Source of the DNA: Saccharopolyspora dendranthemae
Lineage (GTDB): Bacteria; Actinomycetota; Actinomycetes; Mycobacteriales; Pseudonocardiaceae
Length of the DNA stretch: 64,000 bases
NCBI RefSeq assembly: GCF_007829955.1
Contig: NZ_VIWX01000008.1
Coordinates: forward strand, 1-64,000
Reading direction: 5' to 3'
The notes beneath the pieces are model-generated. The model did no database searches. It saw nothing but the letters and a program-made list of their open reading frames with translations, and was not told the origin of the DNA. The translations under genes were made by a program, and so were the position numbers. Every line of letters starts with the position of its first letter. The stretch's first letter is position 1. Positions 32,666-40,958 of this stretch are shown piece after piece.

Positions 32666-33994
32666 GTGGCGTTGGCCGGTTCCACCGCGTTCCTCGTGCT
32701 CGCGGTGCTGCTGGTGCTCGCAGCCGGGGTGTTCGCAGCCTCGGAAGCGGCCATCACGGTGGCATCGCACGCGCGCGCCGAAGATCTGGCCCGCCAGGGC
32801 CGCAGCGGGGCCAAGCAGCTCGTCCTGCTGCTCGGCGACCGGCCCCGGCACGTCAACCTGCTGCTCCTGCTCCGGCTCACCTGCGAGATGGGCGCGACCG
32901 TGCTGGTCACGGTCATGGCGCTGCGGATCGCGGATTCGGAGACCTGGGCGCTGGTCATCGCGGTGCTGATCATGCTGGTGGCCTCGTACGTGCTAGTCGG
33001 CGTCGGCCCGCGCACGCTCGGCCGTCAGCACCCGTACAGCATCGGCCTGAAGGTCGCCGCTCCCGTCCGCGTGCTGGCCCGGCTGCTGAACCCGCTGACC
33101 AGGCTGCTGATCCTGATCGGCAACATGATCACCCCCGGCAAGGGGTTCCGCGAGGGACCGTTCTCCACCGAGGTCGAGCTGCGCGAGCTGGTCGACCTCG
33201 CAGGTGAGCGCGGTGTCGTGGCCGCCGGCGAGCGGGAGATGATCCACTCGGTCTTCGAGCTCGGCGACACCCTCGCGCGCGAGGTGATGGTGCCGCGCAC
33301 CGAGATCATCTGGATCGAGCACGACAAGTCCGCCCGGCAGGCGCTCGCCCTGTGCCTGCGCTCGGGGCTCTCCCGGATCCCGGTGATCGGTGACAGCGTC
33401 GACGACATCGTGGGACTGGTGACGCTCAAGGACCTCACCCGGATCGTGCTGGAGTCGACCACCGCCTCCGGGCCGGCCGTGGAAGAGCTGATGCGGCCCG
33501 CCACCTTCGTGCCGGACATGAAGCGGCTCGACGAGCTGCTGCGCGAGATGCAGATCTCCCGCGAGCACCTGGCCATCGCGGTCGACGAGTACGGCGGCAC
33601 CGCGGGCCTGCTGACCATCGAGGACATCGTGGAGGAGATCGTCGGGGAGATCACCGACGAGTCCGACCGCGAGGAGCACCGCCCGGTCGAGCACCTCGAC
33701 GACGGCGTCGTGCGGGTCAGCTCCCGGCTCCCGGTCGAGGACCTGGGCGAGCTGTTCGACGTCGAGCTCGACGACTCCGACGTGGAGACGGTCGGCGGGC
33801 TGCTGGCGCAGCGGCTGGGCCGGGTTCCGCTGCCGGGCGCCGAAACCGAGATCGCCGGACTGCGGCTGCGCGCCGAGGGCGGCAAGGACCACCGGGGGCG
33901 GATTCGCATCAACGCGCTGCTCGTCCACCGGGTGAACACCGACCCAGCACCGCTGCGCGGTGCCGACCAGGAGGGGAGCAGCAGCCGTGGCTGA
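32666..33994 (+). CDS. HlyC/CorC-family membrane protein (DUF21-CBS-CorC)
   Basis: A 442-residue protein: DUF21 membrane domain with helices at about 5-27, 60-90, 95-115 and 130-150; paired CBS domains (REVMVPRTEIIWIEHD; IPVIGDSVDDIVGLVTLKDL; HLAIAVDEYGGTAGLLTIEDI); and a C-terminal CorC_HlyC domain (VRVSSRLPVEDLGELF). Members transport or regulate Mg2+ and Co2+. It is conserved between ybeY and era in actinobacteria. GTG 32666 lies 4 bp after the ybeY stop; its stop overlaps the next start. Confidence 0.9.
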   Translation: MALAGSTAFLVLAVLLVLAAGVFAASEAAITVASHARAEDLARQGRSGAKQLVLLLGDRPRHVNLLLLLRLTCEMGATVLVTVMALRIADSETWALVIAVLIMLVASYVLVGVGPRTLGRQHPYSIGLKVAAPVRVLARLLNPLTRLLILIGNMITPGKGFREGPFSTEVELRELVDLAGERGVVAAGEREMIHSVFELGDTLAREVMVPRTEIIWIEHDKSARQALALCLRSGLSRIPVIGDSVDDIVGLVTLKDLTRIVLESTTASGPAVEELMRPATFVPDMKRLDELLREMQISREHLAIAVDEYGGTAGLLTIEDIVEEIVGEITDESDREEHRPVEHLDDGVVRVSSRLPVEDLGELFDVELDDSDVETVGGLLAQRLGRVPLPGAETEIAGLRLRAEGGKDHRGRIRINALLVHRVNTDPAPLRGADQEGSSSRG

Positions 33995-34352
33995 GCACGT
34001 CGAGAAGGCGGCACCGCAGGAGCTCGACCCGGAGGACGCCAAGATCGTCACGCTCGCGCGTTCCTCCCGGGCCCGCAACGGCGCCGCTGAAGGAGCCGCG
34101 GTCCGCGACACCGATGGCCGCACGTACGCGGCCACCACGATCGCCCTGCCCTCCCTGAGCCTCACGGCCTTGCAGGCGGCGGTGGCCGCAGCGGTCTCCA
34201 GCGGAGCCGAGGGCCTCGAGGCCGCCGCGGTCGTCACCGACGCGGATGCCCTCGACCACGCCTCGGTCGCCGCTGCTCACGACATGACCAAGAACGCACC
34301 GGTCCTGCGCGCCGACGGCAAGGGCGAGATCCGGGGCCTCATCGCCGACTGA
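33987..34352 (+). CDS. Cytidine deaminase-like fold protein lacking the catalytic motifs
   Basis: A 121-residue protein resembling cytidine deaminase in AEGAAVRDTDGRTYAATTI and the helical segment after it. Where the enzyme has C-A-E it has LQAAVAA, and there is no P-C-x-x-C, so both the zinc ligands and the catalytic Glu are missing. It is probably non-enzymatic. GTG 33987 has AGGAGGGG upstream and overlaps the CorC stop. The gene is conserved before era in actinobacteria (the Rv2365c position), suggesting a role linked to the neighbouring ribosome-assembly genes; the role is unknown. Confidence 0.75.
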   Translation: MAEHVEKAAPQELDPEDAKIVTLARSSRARNGAAEGAAVRDTDGRTYAATTIALPSLSLTALQAAVAAAVSSGAEGLEAAAVVTDADALDHASVAAAHDMTKNAPVLRADGKGEIRGLIAD

Positions 34353-34368
34353 CGCACTCCAACGGCAT

Positions 34369-34409
34369 TCGGGACCCGGAGCTCCGCGGAGAACCGGGTC
34401 CCGATTTTT
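34369..34409 (+). terminator. Rho-independent terminator
   Basis: An 11-bp stem, TCGGGACCCGG / CCGGGTCCCGA, followed by TTTTT. The loop itself contains the palindrome CTCCGCGGAG. It ends the phoH-ybeY-CorC-CDA-like transcription unit. Confidence 0.85.
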
Positions 34410-34493
34410 CGTGGAGATCCGGTCGAGGCGCCCCGGCCGGGCCGTGCGGTGGGTGGTGAGCAGGCCGGGACGGGGAGACGTCACAATGGGGCG

Positions 34494-35399
34494 GTGACCT
34501 CCGAAGATGCCCACCGTTCCGGATTCGCCTGCTTCGTCGGCCGACCCAACGCCGGCAAGTCGACGCTGACGAATCGACTGGTCGGAACGAAGGTGGCGAT
34601 CACCTCCAGCAAGCCCCAGACGACCCGGCACGCGATCCGCGGCATCGTGCACCGCCCCGATGCGCAGCTGATCATCGTCGACACCCCCGGACTGCACCGC
34701 CCGCGCACGCTGCTCGGCCGCAGGCTCAACGACCTGGTCTACGAGACCTGGTCCGAAGTGGACGTCGTCGGCCTGTGCGTGCCCGCTGACGAGAAGGTCG
34801 GTCCCGGAGACCGGTTCATCGCCGAGCAGCTCAAGAAGGTCGCTCGCCGCACCCCCGTGGTCGGCATCGTCACCAAGACCGACCTCGTTCCCAAGCAGCA
34901 GGTGGCCGAGCAGCTGCTGGCGCTGCAGGACGTGATGGATTTCGCCGAGCTGATCCCGGTTTCGGCCAAGGACTCCTTCCAGGTCGACGAGCTCTCCGAC
35001 GTGCTCGTCTCGCAGATGCCCGAAGGCCCGCAGCTCTACCCGGACGGCGAGCTGACCGACGAGCCGGAGTCGACGCTGATCGCCGAGCTGATCCGCGAGG
35101 CCGCGCTCGAGGGCGTGCGCGACGAACTCCCGCACTCGCTGGCGGTCACCGTCGAGGAGATGAACCCGCGCGAAGGCCGTGACGACCTGATCGACGTGCA
35201 CGCGCTGATCTACGTCGAGCGCTCCAGCCAGAAGGCGATCGTCATCGGCCGGGGCGGAGAACGCCTGCGTGAGGTGGGTTCTCAGGCGCGCAGGCAGATC
35301 CAGGCGCTGCTGGGCAGCAAGATCTACCTCGATCTGCACGTCAAGATCGCCAAGGACTGGCAGCGCGATCCCAAGCAGCTCCGCAAACTGGGGTTCTGA
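34494..35399 (+). CDS. era: GTPase Era
   Basis: A 301-residue Era. G1 is GRPNAGKSTLTNRLVG, G2 includes QTTRHAIRG, G3 is IVDTPGLHRPRTLLG and G4 is VTKTDLVP; the C-terminal KH domain has VIGRGGERLREVGSQARRQI. It binds 16S rRNA and helps 30S assembly. GTG 34494 is used; the frame reads further upstream but crosses an untranslated-looking leader. It lies alone after a strong terminator and before the RDD gene. Confidence 0.96.
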   Translation: MTSEDAHRSGFACFVGRPNAGKSTLTNRLVGTKVAITSSKPQTTRHAIRGIVHRPDAQLIIVDTPGLHRPRTLLGRRLNDLVYETWSEVDVVGLCVPADEKVGPGDRFIAEQLKKVARRTPVVGIVTKTDLVPKQQVAEQLLALQDVMDFAELIPVSAKDSFQVDELSDVLVSQMPEGPQLYPDGELTDEPESTLIAELIREAALEGVRDELPHSLAVTVEEMNPREGRDDLIDVHALIYVERSSQKAIVIGRGGERLREVGSQARRQIQALLGSKIYLDLHVKIAKDWQRDPKQLRKLGF

Positions 35400-35519
35400 T
35401 CACTTTTTCCACGTCGGTTTCCCGGAACCACCCACGACGGTCGAACGTCTGAGTTACGTTTCCGGTCGGCCTCGCAGCGGGCCGGAAACTTCCGAAAAAC
35501 CGTGGAGAAGGACTCTGTC

Positions 35520-36287
35520 GTGAACTACCCCTACGGCGGCCCGCCGTCCGGTCCGCAGCAGCCCTACGGCGGCCCGCCTTCGGGCCCGCAGCCTCAGCAG
35601 CCCTTCGGCCCCCCGTCGGGGCCCCAGCCCCAGCAGCCGTACGGCCAGCAGCCGGGCTACCCGCAGCAGTACCCGCCGCAGCCCTACGGGGCGCCGGGCG
35701 CGCACCCGGCCGGGCAGCTGGCCGAGTGGGGCACCCGTGCGCTCGGCTACCTGATCGACGGCGCGATTCCGATGGCCGTCGTCGTCGTCATGTACATCAT
35801 CTCCGGCGTGGTCCTCAGTGGCGCCGCCAGCTCCGGTGATTCGGACTCGGTGGCGACGGCGGGCATCACCGTCGCGATCATCGCCGGCGTGCTCTACATC
35901 GGCGTAGCCGTGTTCACCATCTGGAACACGGCCTACCGGCGCGGTACGACCGGCCAGACGCTGGGCCAGAAGGTCGCCAAGATCAAGACGGTCAGCGAGT
36001 TCACCGGTCAGCCCATCGGTTTCGGCAGCGCCTTCCTGCGCCAGATCTGCCACGTCGTCGACTCGGCGATCTGCGGTCTGCCCATCGGCTGGCTGTCGCC
36101 GACCTGGGACGAGAAGAAGCAGACCTGGGCGGACAAGATCATGAAGACCGTCGTGGTCACCGTCCCGGAGACGCCCCAGGGCCCGCAGCCGCCGCAGGCC
36201 CCGGGCGGTTTCCAGCCCCCGCAGCAGCCCGGTTACGGCCAGCCGCCGCAGCAGCCCGGCTTCGGTCAGCCGCCGCAGCAGTGGTGA
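35520..36287 (+). CDS. RDD-family membrane protein with proline-rich tails
   Basis: A 255-residue protein. Residues 1-65 are repeats of PYGGPPSGPQ and QQPYG. The RDD domain follows (WGTRALGYLIDGAIPMAV, with the R-x-x-x-x-x-x-D arrangement) with two to three membrane helices, IPMAVVVVMYIISGVVL and TVAIIAGVLYIGVAVF, and RRGTTGQTLGQKVAKIK. The C-terminus again has GYGQPPQQPG repeats. The function of RDD proteins is not settled (transport is proposed). GTG 35520 is chosen because GGAGAAGGA lies 7 bases upstream. Confidence 0.85.
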   Translation: MNYPYGGPPSGPQQPYGGPPSGPQPQQPFGPPSGPQPQQPYGQQPGYPQQYPPQPYGAPGAHPAGQLAEWGTRALGYLIDGAIPMAVVVVMYIISGVVLSGAASSGDSDSVATAGITVAIIAGVLYIGVAVFTIWNTAYRRGTTGQTLGQKVAKIKTVSEFTGQPIGFGSAFLRQICHVVDSAICGLPIGWLSPTWDEKKQTWADKIMKTVVVTVPETPQGPQPPQAPGGFQPPQQPGYGQPPQQPGFGQPPQQW

Positions 36288-36301
36288 ACCTTGACTGATG
36301 T

Positions 36302-36345
36302 CGATGCCGGTGCGGGACGACCCGCACCGGCATCGTCTTTTCTCC
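36302..36345 (+). terminator. Strong rho-independent terminator after the RDD gene
   Basis: A perfect 15-bp stem, CGATGCCGGTGCGGG / CCCGCACCGGCATCG, with the 4-base loop ACGA, followed by TCTTTTC. It starts 14 bp after the RDD stop and would end that transcript. It lies inside the frame of the next gene if that gene began at TTG 36291. Confidence 0.85.
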
Positions 36346-36350
36346 ACCGG

Positions 36351-36731
36351 GTGCGGTTGCCCGCGACGACGGTCCTCGTCGGCTGCGCGGGAGCAGCACT
36401 CGTGCTGGCGGCGAATCCCGCCTCGGAATCGGGGTTTCCGCTGCCGCCGTGCCCGATCAAGCTGCTGACCGGGTTCGACTGCCCGGGATGCGGTGGTACC
36501 CGGATGCTGTTCAGCCTGCTGCACGGCGACCTGCCCGCGGCCCTGCACTACAACGCCCTCGCCCTGCTGTTCCTCCCGCTGCTGGCCTGGGCCTGGGTGG
36601 CGTGGGTCGCCGGCCGCTTCGGCCGCGGACTGCCGACCTGGACCCGGTGGCGCTGGACGCCCCAGGTCGCGCTGGCGGTGACCGCTGCCTGGGTCCTGCT
36701 CCGCAACACCGTCCCGGCGCTCCGCCTCTAG
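36351..36731 (+). CDS. DUF2752 membrane protein
   Basis: A 126-residue membrane protein with the DUF2752 motif CPIKLLTGFDCPGCGGTRM and two to three hydrophobic helices (TTVLVGCAGAALVLAAN; LALLFLPLLAWAWVAWVAG; VALAVTAAWVLL). The reading frame is open from TTG 36291, but that would place the first 15 codons inside a 15-bp terminator hairpin; GTG 36351 just after it is a better start. The function of DUF2752 is unknown. The TAG stop is part of a CTAG that begins a dispersed repeat fragment. Confidence 0.8.
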   Translation: MRLPATTVLVGCAGAALVLAANPASESGFPLPPCPIKLLTGFDCPGCGGTRMLFSLLHGDLPAALHYNALALLFLPLLAWAWVAWVAGRFGRGLPTWTRWRWTPQVALAVTAAWVLLRNTVPALRL

Positions 36732-36833
36732 GAGTTGTTCTGCGTGCCGGTGCGGGTGACGGAACCTGATGCCCGTCGTGTGGGTGGGGTGGGGAAGTTT
36801 TCATGAAAACTTCCCCACCCCACCCACACGACG
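36728..36833. repeat. Repeat fragment joined to a perfect 60-bp palindrome
   Basis: Bases 36728-36773 resemble the left end of the 205-bp repeat found at 48144 (shared CTAGGAG, CGGTGCGGGTG and CGGAACCTGAT). This runs into a perfect 60-bp palindrome at 36774-36833, whose centre is TTTTCATGAAAA and whose arms are G/C-rich (GGGTGGGGTGGGG and its complement). It can fold into a 28-30-bp hairpin. It lies between the DUF2752 gene and recO and crosses no convincing coding frame. It may be a degenerate mobile-element end or a strong transcription stop. Confidence 0.85.
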
Positions 36834-36924
36834 TCCCCCGGCGCACTTGCCACGAAGGCGCCGGCGAACCCGCGGCGGGAGGACATCCGGTCCCCTCGTC
36901 GGGCCGAAGTGCGAAAATGGACCG

Positions 36925-37737
36925 GTGAGCCTCTACCGGGATACCGCGGTCGTGCTGCGGGTGCAGAAGCTGGGCGAGGCGGACCGGATCATCACGCTGT
37001 TGACCCGGCGCTACGGCAAGGTGCGTGCGGTCGCCAAGGGCGTTCGCCGCACGACCTCCCGCTTCGGCGCGCGGGTCGAGCCGTTCTGCCACGTCGACGT
37101 GCAGCTCTACACCGGCCGCACGCTCGACGTCATCACCCAGGTGCAGACCGTCGACGCCTTCGGCGTGCAGATCGTCGAGGACTACCAGCGCTACACCGCG
37201 GCCTGCGCGGTGCTGGAGACCGTCGACCGGCTGGCCGCCGAGGAAGGCGAGCCGGTGCTGCGCCTCTACCTGCTCGCGGTCGGTGCGCTGCGCGCCCTGT
37301 CCGGCCGGGACCGCGACTCCTCCCAGGTGCTCGACGCCTTCCTGCTGCGGGCGATGTCCTTCGCCGGCTGGGCGCCCGCGCTGGTCGAGTGCGCCCGGTG
37401 CGGTCAGGCGGGACCGCACGCGGCGTTCAACGTGCAGGCCGGGGGAGCGGTATGCCCGACGTGCAGGCCCGCCGGGTCGGTCCGGCCGTCCGCGCTGACG
37501 TTGCCGCTGATGGAGGCGATGCTGCACGGTGACTGGGACGCCGCCGAGGCAGCTGCCGGCCCCATCCGCCGGGAGGCCAGCGGCCTGGTCGCCGCGCACC
37601 TGCAGTGGTACATGGAGCGGCAGTTGCGGTCCCTGCCGCTGGTGGAGCGGACCGTGCCCGAGCTGATCCGCGAACGGGCCTCGGAAGCGGCGCTGGTCGG
37701 GGCCGCGGAGGGCGAGAGCGGGCAGCCGCTGAACTGA
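36925..37737 (+). CDS. recO: DNA repair protein RecO
   Basis: A 270-residue RecO: OB-fold N-terminus LYRDTAVVLRVQKLGEADRI with LLTRRYGKVRAVAKGVRR, a helical middle, and a zinc site CARCGQ...CPTC near residues 155-185. It loads RecA at gaps with RecF and RecR. GTG 36925 is chosen; the frame extends upstream through the 60-bp palindrome, which cannot be coding. It precedes uppS as in Mycobacterium. Confidence 0.93.
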   Translation: MSLYRDTAVVLRVQKLGEADRIITLLTRRYGKVRAVAKGVRRTTSRFGARVEPFCHVDVQLYTGRTLDVITQVQTVDAFGVQIVEDYQRYTAACAVLETVDRLAAEEGEPVLRLYLLAVGALRALSGRDRDSSQVLDAFLLRAMSFAGWAPALVECARCGQAGPHAAFNVQAGGAVCPTCRPAGSVRPSALTLPLMEAMLHGDWDAAEAAAGPIRREASGLVAAHLQWYMERQLRSLPLVERTVPELIRERASEAALVGAAEGESGQPLN

Positions 37738-37798
37738 TGATCGAGCTCGACGGGGACAATGGCCGCGCACGTCGAGCACGCCGAAGGAGAACCTGGAT

Positions 37799-38629
37799 AT
37801 GTTGCGACGCCGTGGGCGAGGCAAGGACGACCCGACCGTTCGGGCACCTGAGCCGCTCTCCTCGGGGGCCAAGCCACCGGCGTTGCCGGCGGAGTTCGTG
37901 CCCAACCACGTCGCGGTGGTGATGGACGGCAACGGTCGCTGGGCCAACGAGCGCGGGCTGCCGCGCGTCGAGGGCCACAAGCGCGGCGAGGCCGTGGTGC
38001 TCGAACTGGCCAAGGGAGCCATCGAGCTCGGCGTGAAGTGGCTTTCGCTGTACGCGTTCTCCACGGAGAACTGGAAGCGCAGTCCCGAGGAGGTGCGCTT
38101 CCTGATGGGCTTCAACCGGGACGTGATCGCCCGGCGCGTCGACGAGCTCGACGAGATGGGCGTGCGCGTGCGCTGGTCGGGCCGCAAGCCGAAGCTGTGG
38201 CGGAGCGTGGTCAACACCTTGCAGGCCGCCGAGGTTCGAACCGCTGGCAACGAAGTCCTCAACCTCACGATGTGCGTGAACTACGGTGGTCGGGCGGAGG
38301 TCGGTGACGCCGCGCGGGAGATCGCGCGACTGGCGGCCGCCGGGAAGATCAACCCGGAACGGGTGGACGAGCGCACGATCGCCAAGTACACCTACCAGCC
38401 GGAGATGCCGGACGTGGACCTGTTCATCCGGCCGTCGGGTGAGCAGCGGACGTCGAACTTCCTGCTCTGGCAGTCGGCCTACGCCGAGATGGTCTTCCAG
38501 GACACGCTGTTCCCCGACGTCGATCGCACGCACTTCTGGCAGGCGTGCGAGCAGTACGCGCGCCGGGACCGCCGCTTCGGCGGCGCAATCGATCGGTCGG
38601 CGACAGCCACGTCGGCCCAGGAGGGCTAA
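37799..38629 (+). CDS. uppS: Isoprenyl transferase (undecaprenyl/decaprenyl diphosphate synthase)
   Basis: A 276-residue cis-prenyltransferase. VAVVMDGNGRWANERGLPR has the catalytic Asp, STENWKRSPEEV follows, and DLFIRPSGEQRTSNFLLWQ holds the diphosphate-binding Arg residues. It makes the C50/C55 lipid carrier for peptidoglycan. ATG 37799 is preceded by AAGGAG. The N-terminal ~30 residues are a disordered basic extension. Confidence 0.95.
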   Translation: MLRRRGRGKDDPTVRAPEPLSSGAKPPALPAEFVPNHVAVVMDGNGRWANERGLPRVEGHKRGEAVVLELAKGAIELGVKWLSLYAFSTENWKRSPEEVRFLMGFNRDVIARRVDELDEMGVRVRWSGRKPKLWRSVVNTLQAAEVRTAGNEVLNLTMCVNYGGRAEVGDAAREIARLAAAGKINPERVDERTIAKYTYQPEMPDVDLFIRPSGEQRTSNFLLWQSAYAEMVFQDTLFPDVDRTHFWQACEQYARRDRRFGGAIDRSATATSAQEG

Positions 38630-38632
38630 TTG

Positions 38633-39058
38633 ATGACCCAAGAGGCCGCAACCACCGCGCGGTTGATGACCGCGGCGAAGGAAGCGCTCGAGAACTACCA
38701 CGACGTGCACGTCGACGACGACGGTGCGCTGACGTTCCGGCACTCCGAGGTGCCGTGCGCGGTTCAGGCGATGCAGCTGGCCGAGGGCCTCACGGTGCTC
38801 AGCCTGACCTGCGTCGTGGCGTGGGACCTGCCCGCCGGTGACGAGCTGGCGCAGTCGGTCGCGGAACGAGCCGGCCAGGGCCTTTTCGGCACGCTGGGCG
38901 TGGTCCGCACCGAGCGCGGTGTGGACGTGACCCTGCGCTACGCGTTCCCGGCGGAGGGCATGGACCCGGCGCCGCTGGGCACCCTGCTGATGCTGGTCGT
39001 CGCCACGGCGTCGCAGCTGCGCTCGGAGCTGCTCGCCGAGTCCGAGGGCTCGATCTGA
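38633..39058 (+). CDS. YbjN-like (type III chaperone-fold) protein
   Basis: A 141-residue protein with DVHVDDDGALTFRHSEVPCAVQAMQ and a C-terminal helix, like the YbjN/T3SS chaperone-like fold. It starts at ATG 38633, four bases after the uppS TAA, with AGGAGGG overlapping the uppS end, so the two are coupled. The function is unknown; similar small proteins follow uppS in related genomes. Confidence 0.6.
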   Translation: MTQEAATTARLMTAAKEALENYHDVHVDDDGALTFRHSEVPCAVQAMQLAEGLTVLSLTCVVAWDLPAGDELAQSVAERAGQGLFGTLGVVRTERGVDVTLRYAFPAEGMDPAPLGTLLMLVVATASQLRSELLAESEGSI

Positions 39059-39079
39059 TCCAGCTCGCCGGTTCTCGCC

Positions 39080-39137
39080 CGCGGTTATGGCCATGACTGG
39101 ACGTGATCGAGTCGGTCCAGTGATGGCCACAACCGCG
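39080..39137. repeat. 23-bp imperfect inverted repeat
   Basis: Arms 39080-39102 and 39115-39137 match at 21 of 23 positions, with a 12-bp loop. Core CGCGGTT, TGGCCAT and CTGGAC. It lies in the 194-bp gap between the YbjN-like gene and the permease gene. It may act as a terminator or be part of a dispersed repeat. Confidence 0.75.
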
Positions 39138-39252
39138 TCACACCCGCCCGGGTGATGTGCCGGTGTGTTGGGACCCGATCTGAACTGCGGTTTCGCCGCT
39201 GGGGCGCGCACGTGACGAACGGCGCCCCCGCGGTGCTGGCACGATTGCGCTC

Positions 39253-40257
39253 GTGACCGAGATCGTCGAGCCGCAGCGGACGCGCCGTCCCGCGATCACC
39301 TCGTTGGAGGTGATGTGCGGGGTGCTGGTTCTCGCCGTGCTCTTCCAGCCGAAGTTGACCGCGATCCTGGACGTGCCCGCGCTGCGCACCGGCTCGACGG
39401 TGTTCGTGGCGGTGTGCGTGCAGGCCATGCCGTTCCTGGTGTTCGGCGTTCTGGTCAGCGGGCTGATCGCGGCGTTCGTGCCGCCCGGTGTCCTGCGTCG
39501 CGCCCTGCCGGTGCGGGAGGGCGCGGCCGTGCCGGTCGCCGGACTCGCCGGTGTGGCGTTGCCGGGGTGCGAGTGCGCCTCGGTGCCGGTCGCGCGACGG
39601 CTGATGCAGCAGGGCATCGCTCCCTCGGCCGCGCTCGCGTTCCTGTTGGCCGCTCCAGCGGTGAACCCGGTCGTCCTGGTCTCCACGGCCGTGGCGTTCC
39701 CCGGCGACCTGTGGATGGTCCCGGCCCGCTTCCTGGGGTCGCTGCTGACCGCGTGCGTGATGGGCTGGCTGTGGTCGCGACTCGGCCGGGCCGAGTGGCT
39801 GGCCGAGAGAGCGCTGCGGCGCGTCGAGTCGCACCAGACCGGAGGCGGCAGGTGGGCGGTGTTCGCCGAGTCCGCGCGCCACGACCTGGTGGAAGCCGGC
39901 GGATTCCTGGTGCTCGGCGGGCTGACCTCGGCGGTGTTCAACGTGCTGGTGCCCGCTGAGTGGCTGGAGACGCTGGGCGGTCAGCTCCTGCTCGGCGTGC
40001 TGGTGATGGCCCTGCTGGCGGTGGTGCTGGCGCTGTGCAGCGAGGCCGACGCGTTCGTGGTCGCCTCCATGCCGGGGCTGCCGTTGCTGCCCAAGCTGGT
40101 GTTCCTGGTGGTCGGACCCGCGGTCGATCTCAAGCTGATCGCGATGCAGTCCGGTGCCTTCGGCCGTCGCTTCGCCGCGCGCTTCGCGCCGGCGACGTTC
40201 CTGGTCGCGATCGGATGCGCGAGCGCGGTCGGCGCCGTGCTGCTGGGAGGTGCGTGA
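39253..40257 (+). CDS. DUF318/YraQ-type permease
   Basis: A 334-residue protein with about eight membrane helices, for example VMCGVLVLAVLF, FVAVCVQAMPFLVFGVLVSGLIAAF and LLGVLVMALLAVVLAL. The signature GCECASVPVARRLM lies in the membrane between helices, and a second copy-like LCSEADAFVVASM occurs later. Such permeases are thought to move small oxyanions or metal complexes. Its TGA overlaps the ATG of the next gene. The metal regulators zur and arsR lie downstream on the other strand, so a metal role is possible. Confidence 0.85.
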   Translation: MTEIVEPQRTRRPAITSLEVMCGVLVLAVLFQPKLTAILDVPALRTGSTVFVAVCVQAMPFLVFGVLVSGLIAAFVPPGVLRRALPVREGAAVPVAGLAGVALPGCECASVPVARRLMQQGIAPSAALAFLLAAPAVNPVVLVSTAVAFPGDLWMVPARFLGSLLTACVMGWLWSRLGRAEWLAERALRRVESHQTGGGRWAVFAESARHDLVEAGGFLVLGGLTSAVFNVLVPAEWLETLGGQLLLGVLVMALLAVVLALCSEADAFVVASMPGLPLLPKLVFLVVGPAVDLKLIAMQSGAFGRRFAARFAPATFLVAIGCASAVGAVLLGGA

Positions 40258-40958
40258 TGCGGCGGGAGACCCAGAACATCCTGCTGGTGCTGCTCGGCGG
40301 TGCACTGCTGAAGATCTCGCTGACCGGCGGTTACCTGCGCTACGTCAAGCCCTCGTTGCAGCCGTGGTTGATCGTCGCCGGGCTGGTGATGGTCGCGCTG
40401 GCAGCCTTCGCCATCGTGCGCGACATCCGCGCCGGGCGTGCCGTGGACGAGCACGAGCACGGCACCCGCAGTCCGTGGATGCTGCTGCTGCCGGTGCTGG
40501 CGATCTTCCTGATCGCCCCGCCCGCACTGGGCTCGGACTCGGTCACCCGCGATCGCGCCGCCGCCGCGCCTGCGGCCCCCAGCCAAGCCCGGTTCCCACC
40601 GCTGCCGCCAGGTCAGGCACCGGTGCTGAGCATGTCGGAGTTCCTGACCCGCGTGGTCTGGGACGACTCCGGTGCGCTGAACCACCGCGACGTCCGGCTG
40701 CGGGGCTTCGTCGTCCACCCGACGCCGGAGACGACGCAGCTGGTCAGGATGCGGATCAGCTGCTGCGCCGCGGACGCGACCCCGGTCAAGGTCGACCTCG
40801 CCAGCCCGCGCGCGGAGGAGCTGCCCGCCGACACCTGGGTCGAGATCACCGCACGTCTCCGCCCGGGGACGGCGACCGAGGCCAACGACTACGTGCCCAC
40901 CGTCGATCCGCTGGCGATCACGACGATTCCCGCTCCACCGGACACCTACGAGTTCTAG
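40257..40958 (+). CDS. TIGR03943-family membrane protein
   Basis: A 233-residue protein with two or three N-terminal helices (NILLVLLGGALLKI; PWLIVAGLVMVALAAFAIV; MLLLPVLAIFLIAPPAL) and an extracytoplasmic domain with ISCCAADATPVKV. In actinobacteria it forms a two-gene unit with the permease, and here it is translationally coupled. Its TAG and the TAG of the convergent zur gene are read from the same CTAG, a 4-bp overlap. The transported substrate is unknown. Confidence 0.85.
   Translation: MRRETQNILLVLLGGALLKISLTGGYLRYVKPSLQPWLIVAGLVMVALAAFAIVRDIRAGRAVDEHEHGTRSPWMLLLPVLAIFLIAPPALGSDSVTRDRAAAAPAAPSQARFPPLPPGQAPVLSMSEFLTRVVWDDSGALNHRDVRLRGFVVHPTPETTQLVRMRISCCAADATPVKVDLASPRAEELPADTWVEITARLRPGTATEANDYVPTVDPLAITTIPAPPDTYEF

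Noticed and set aside
36769..36924. Longer N-terminus for RecO
   Set aside because: It would translate the 60-bp palindrome; RecO proteins begin at SLYRDTAVVL, matching GTG 36925.
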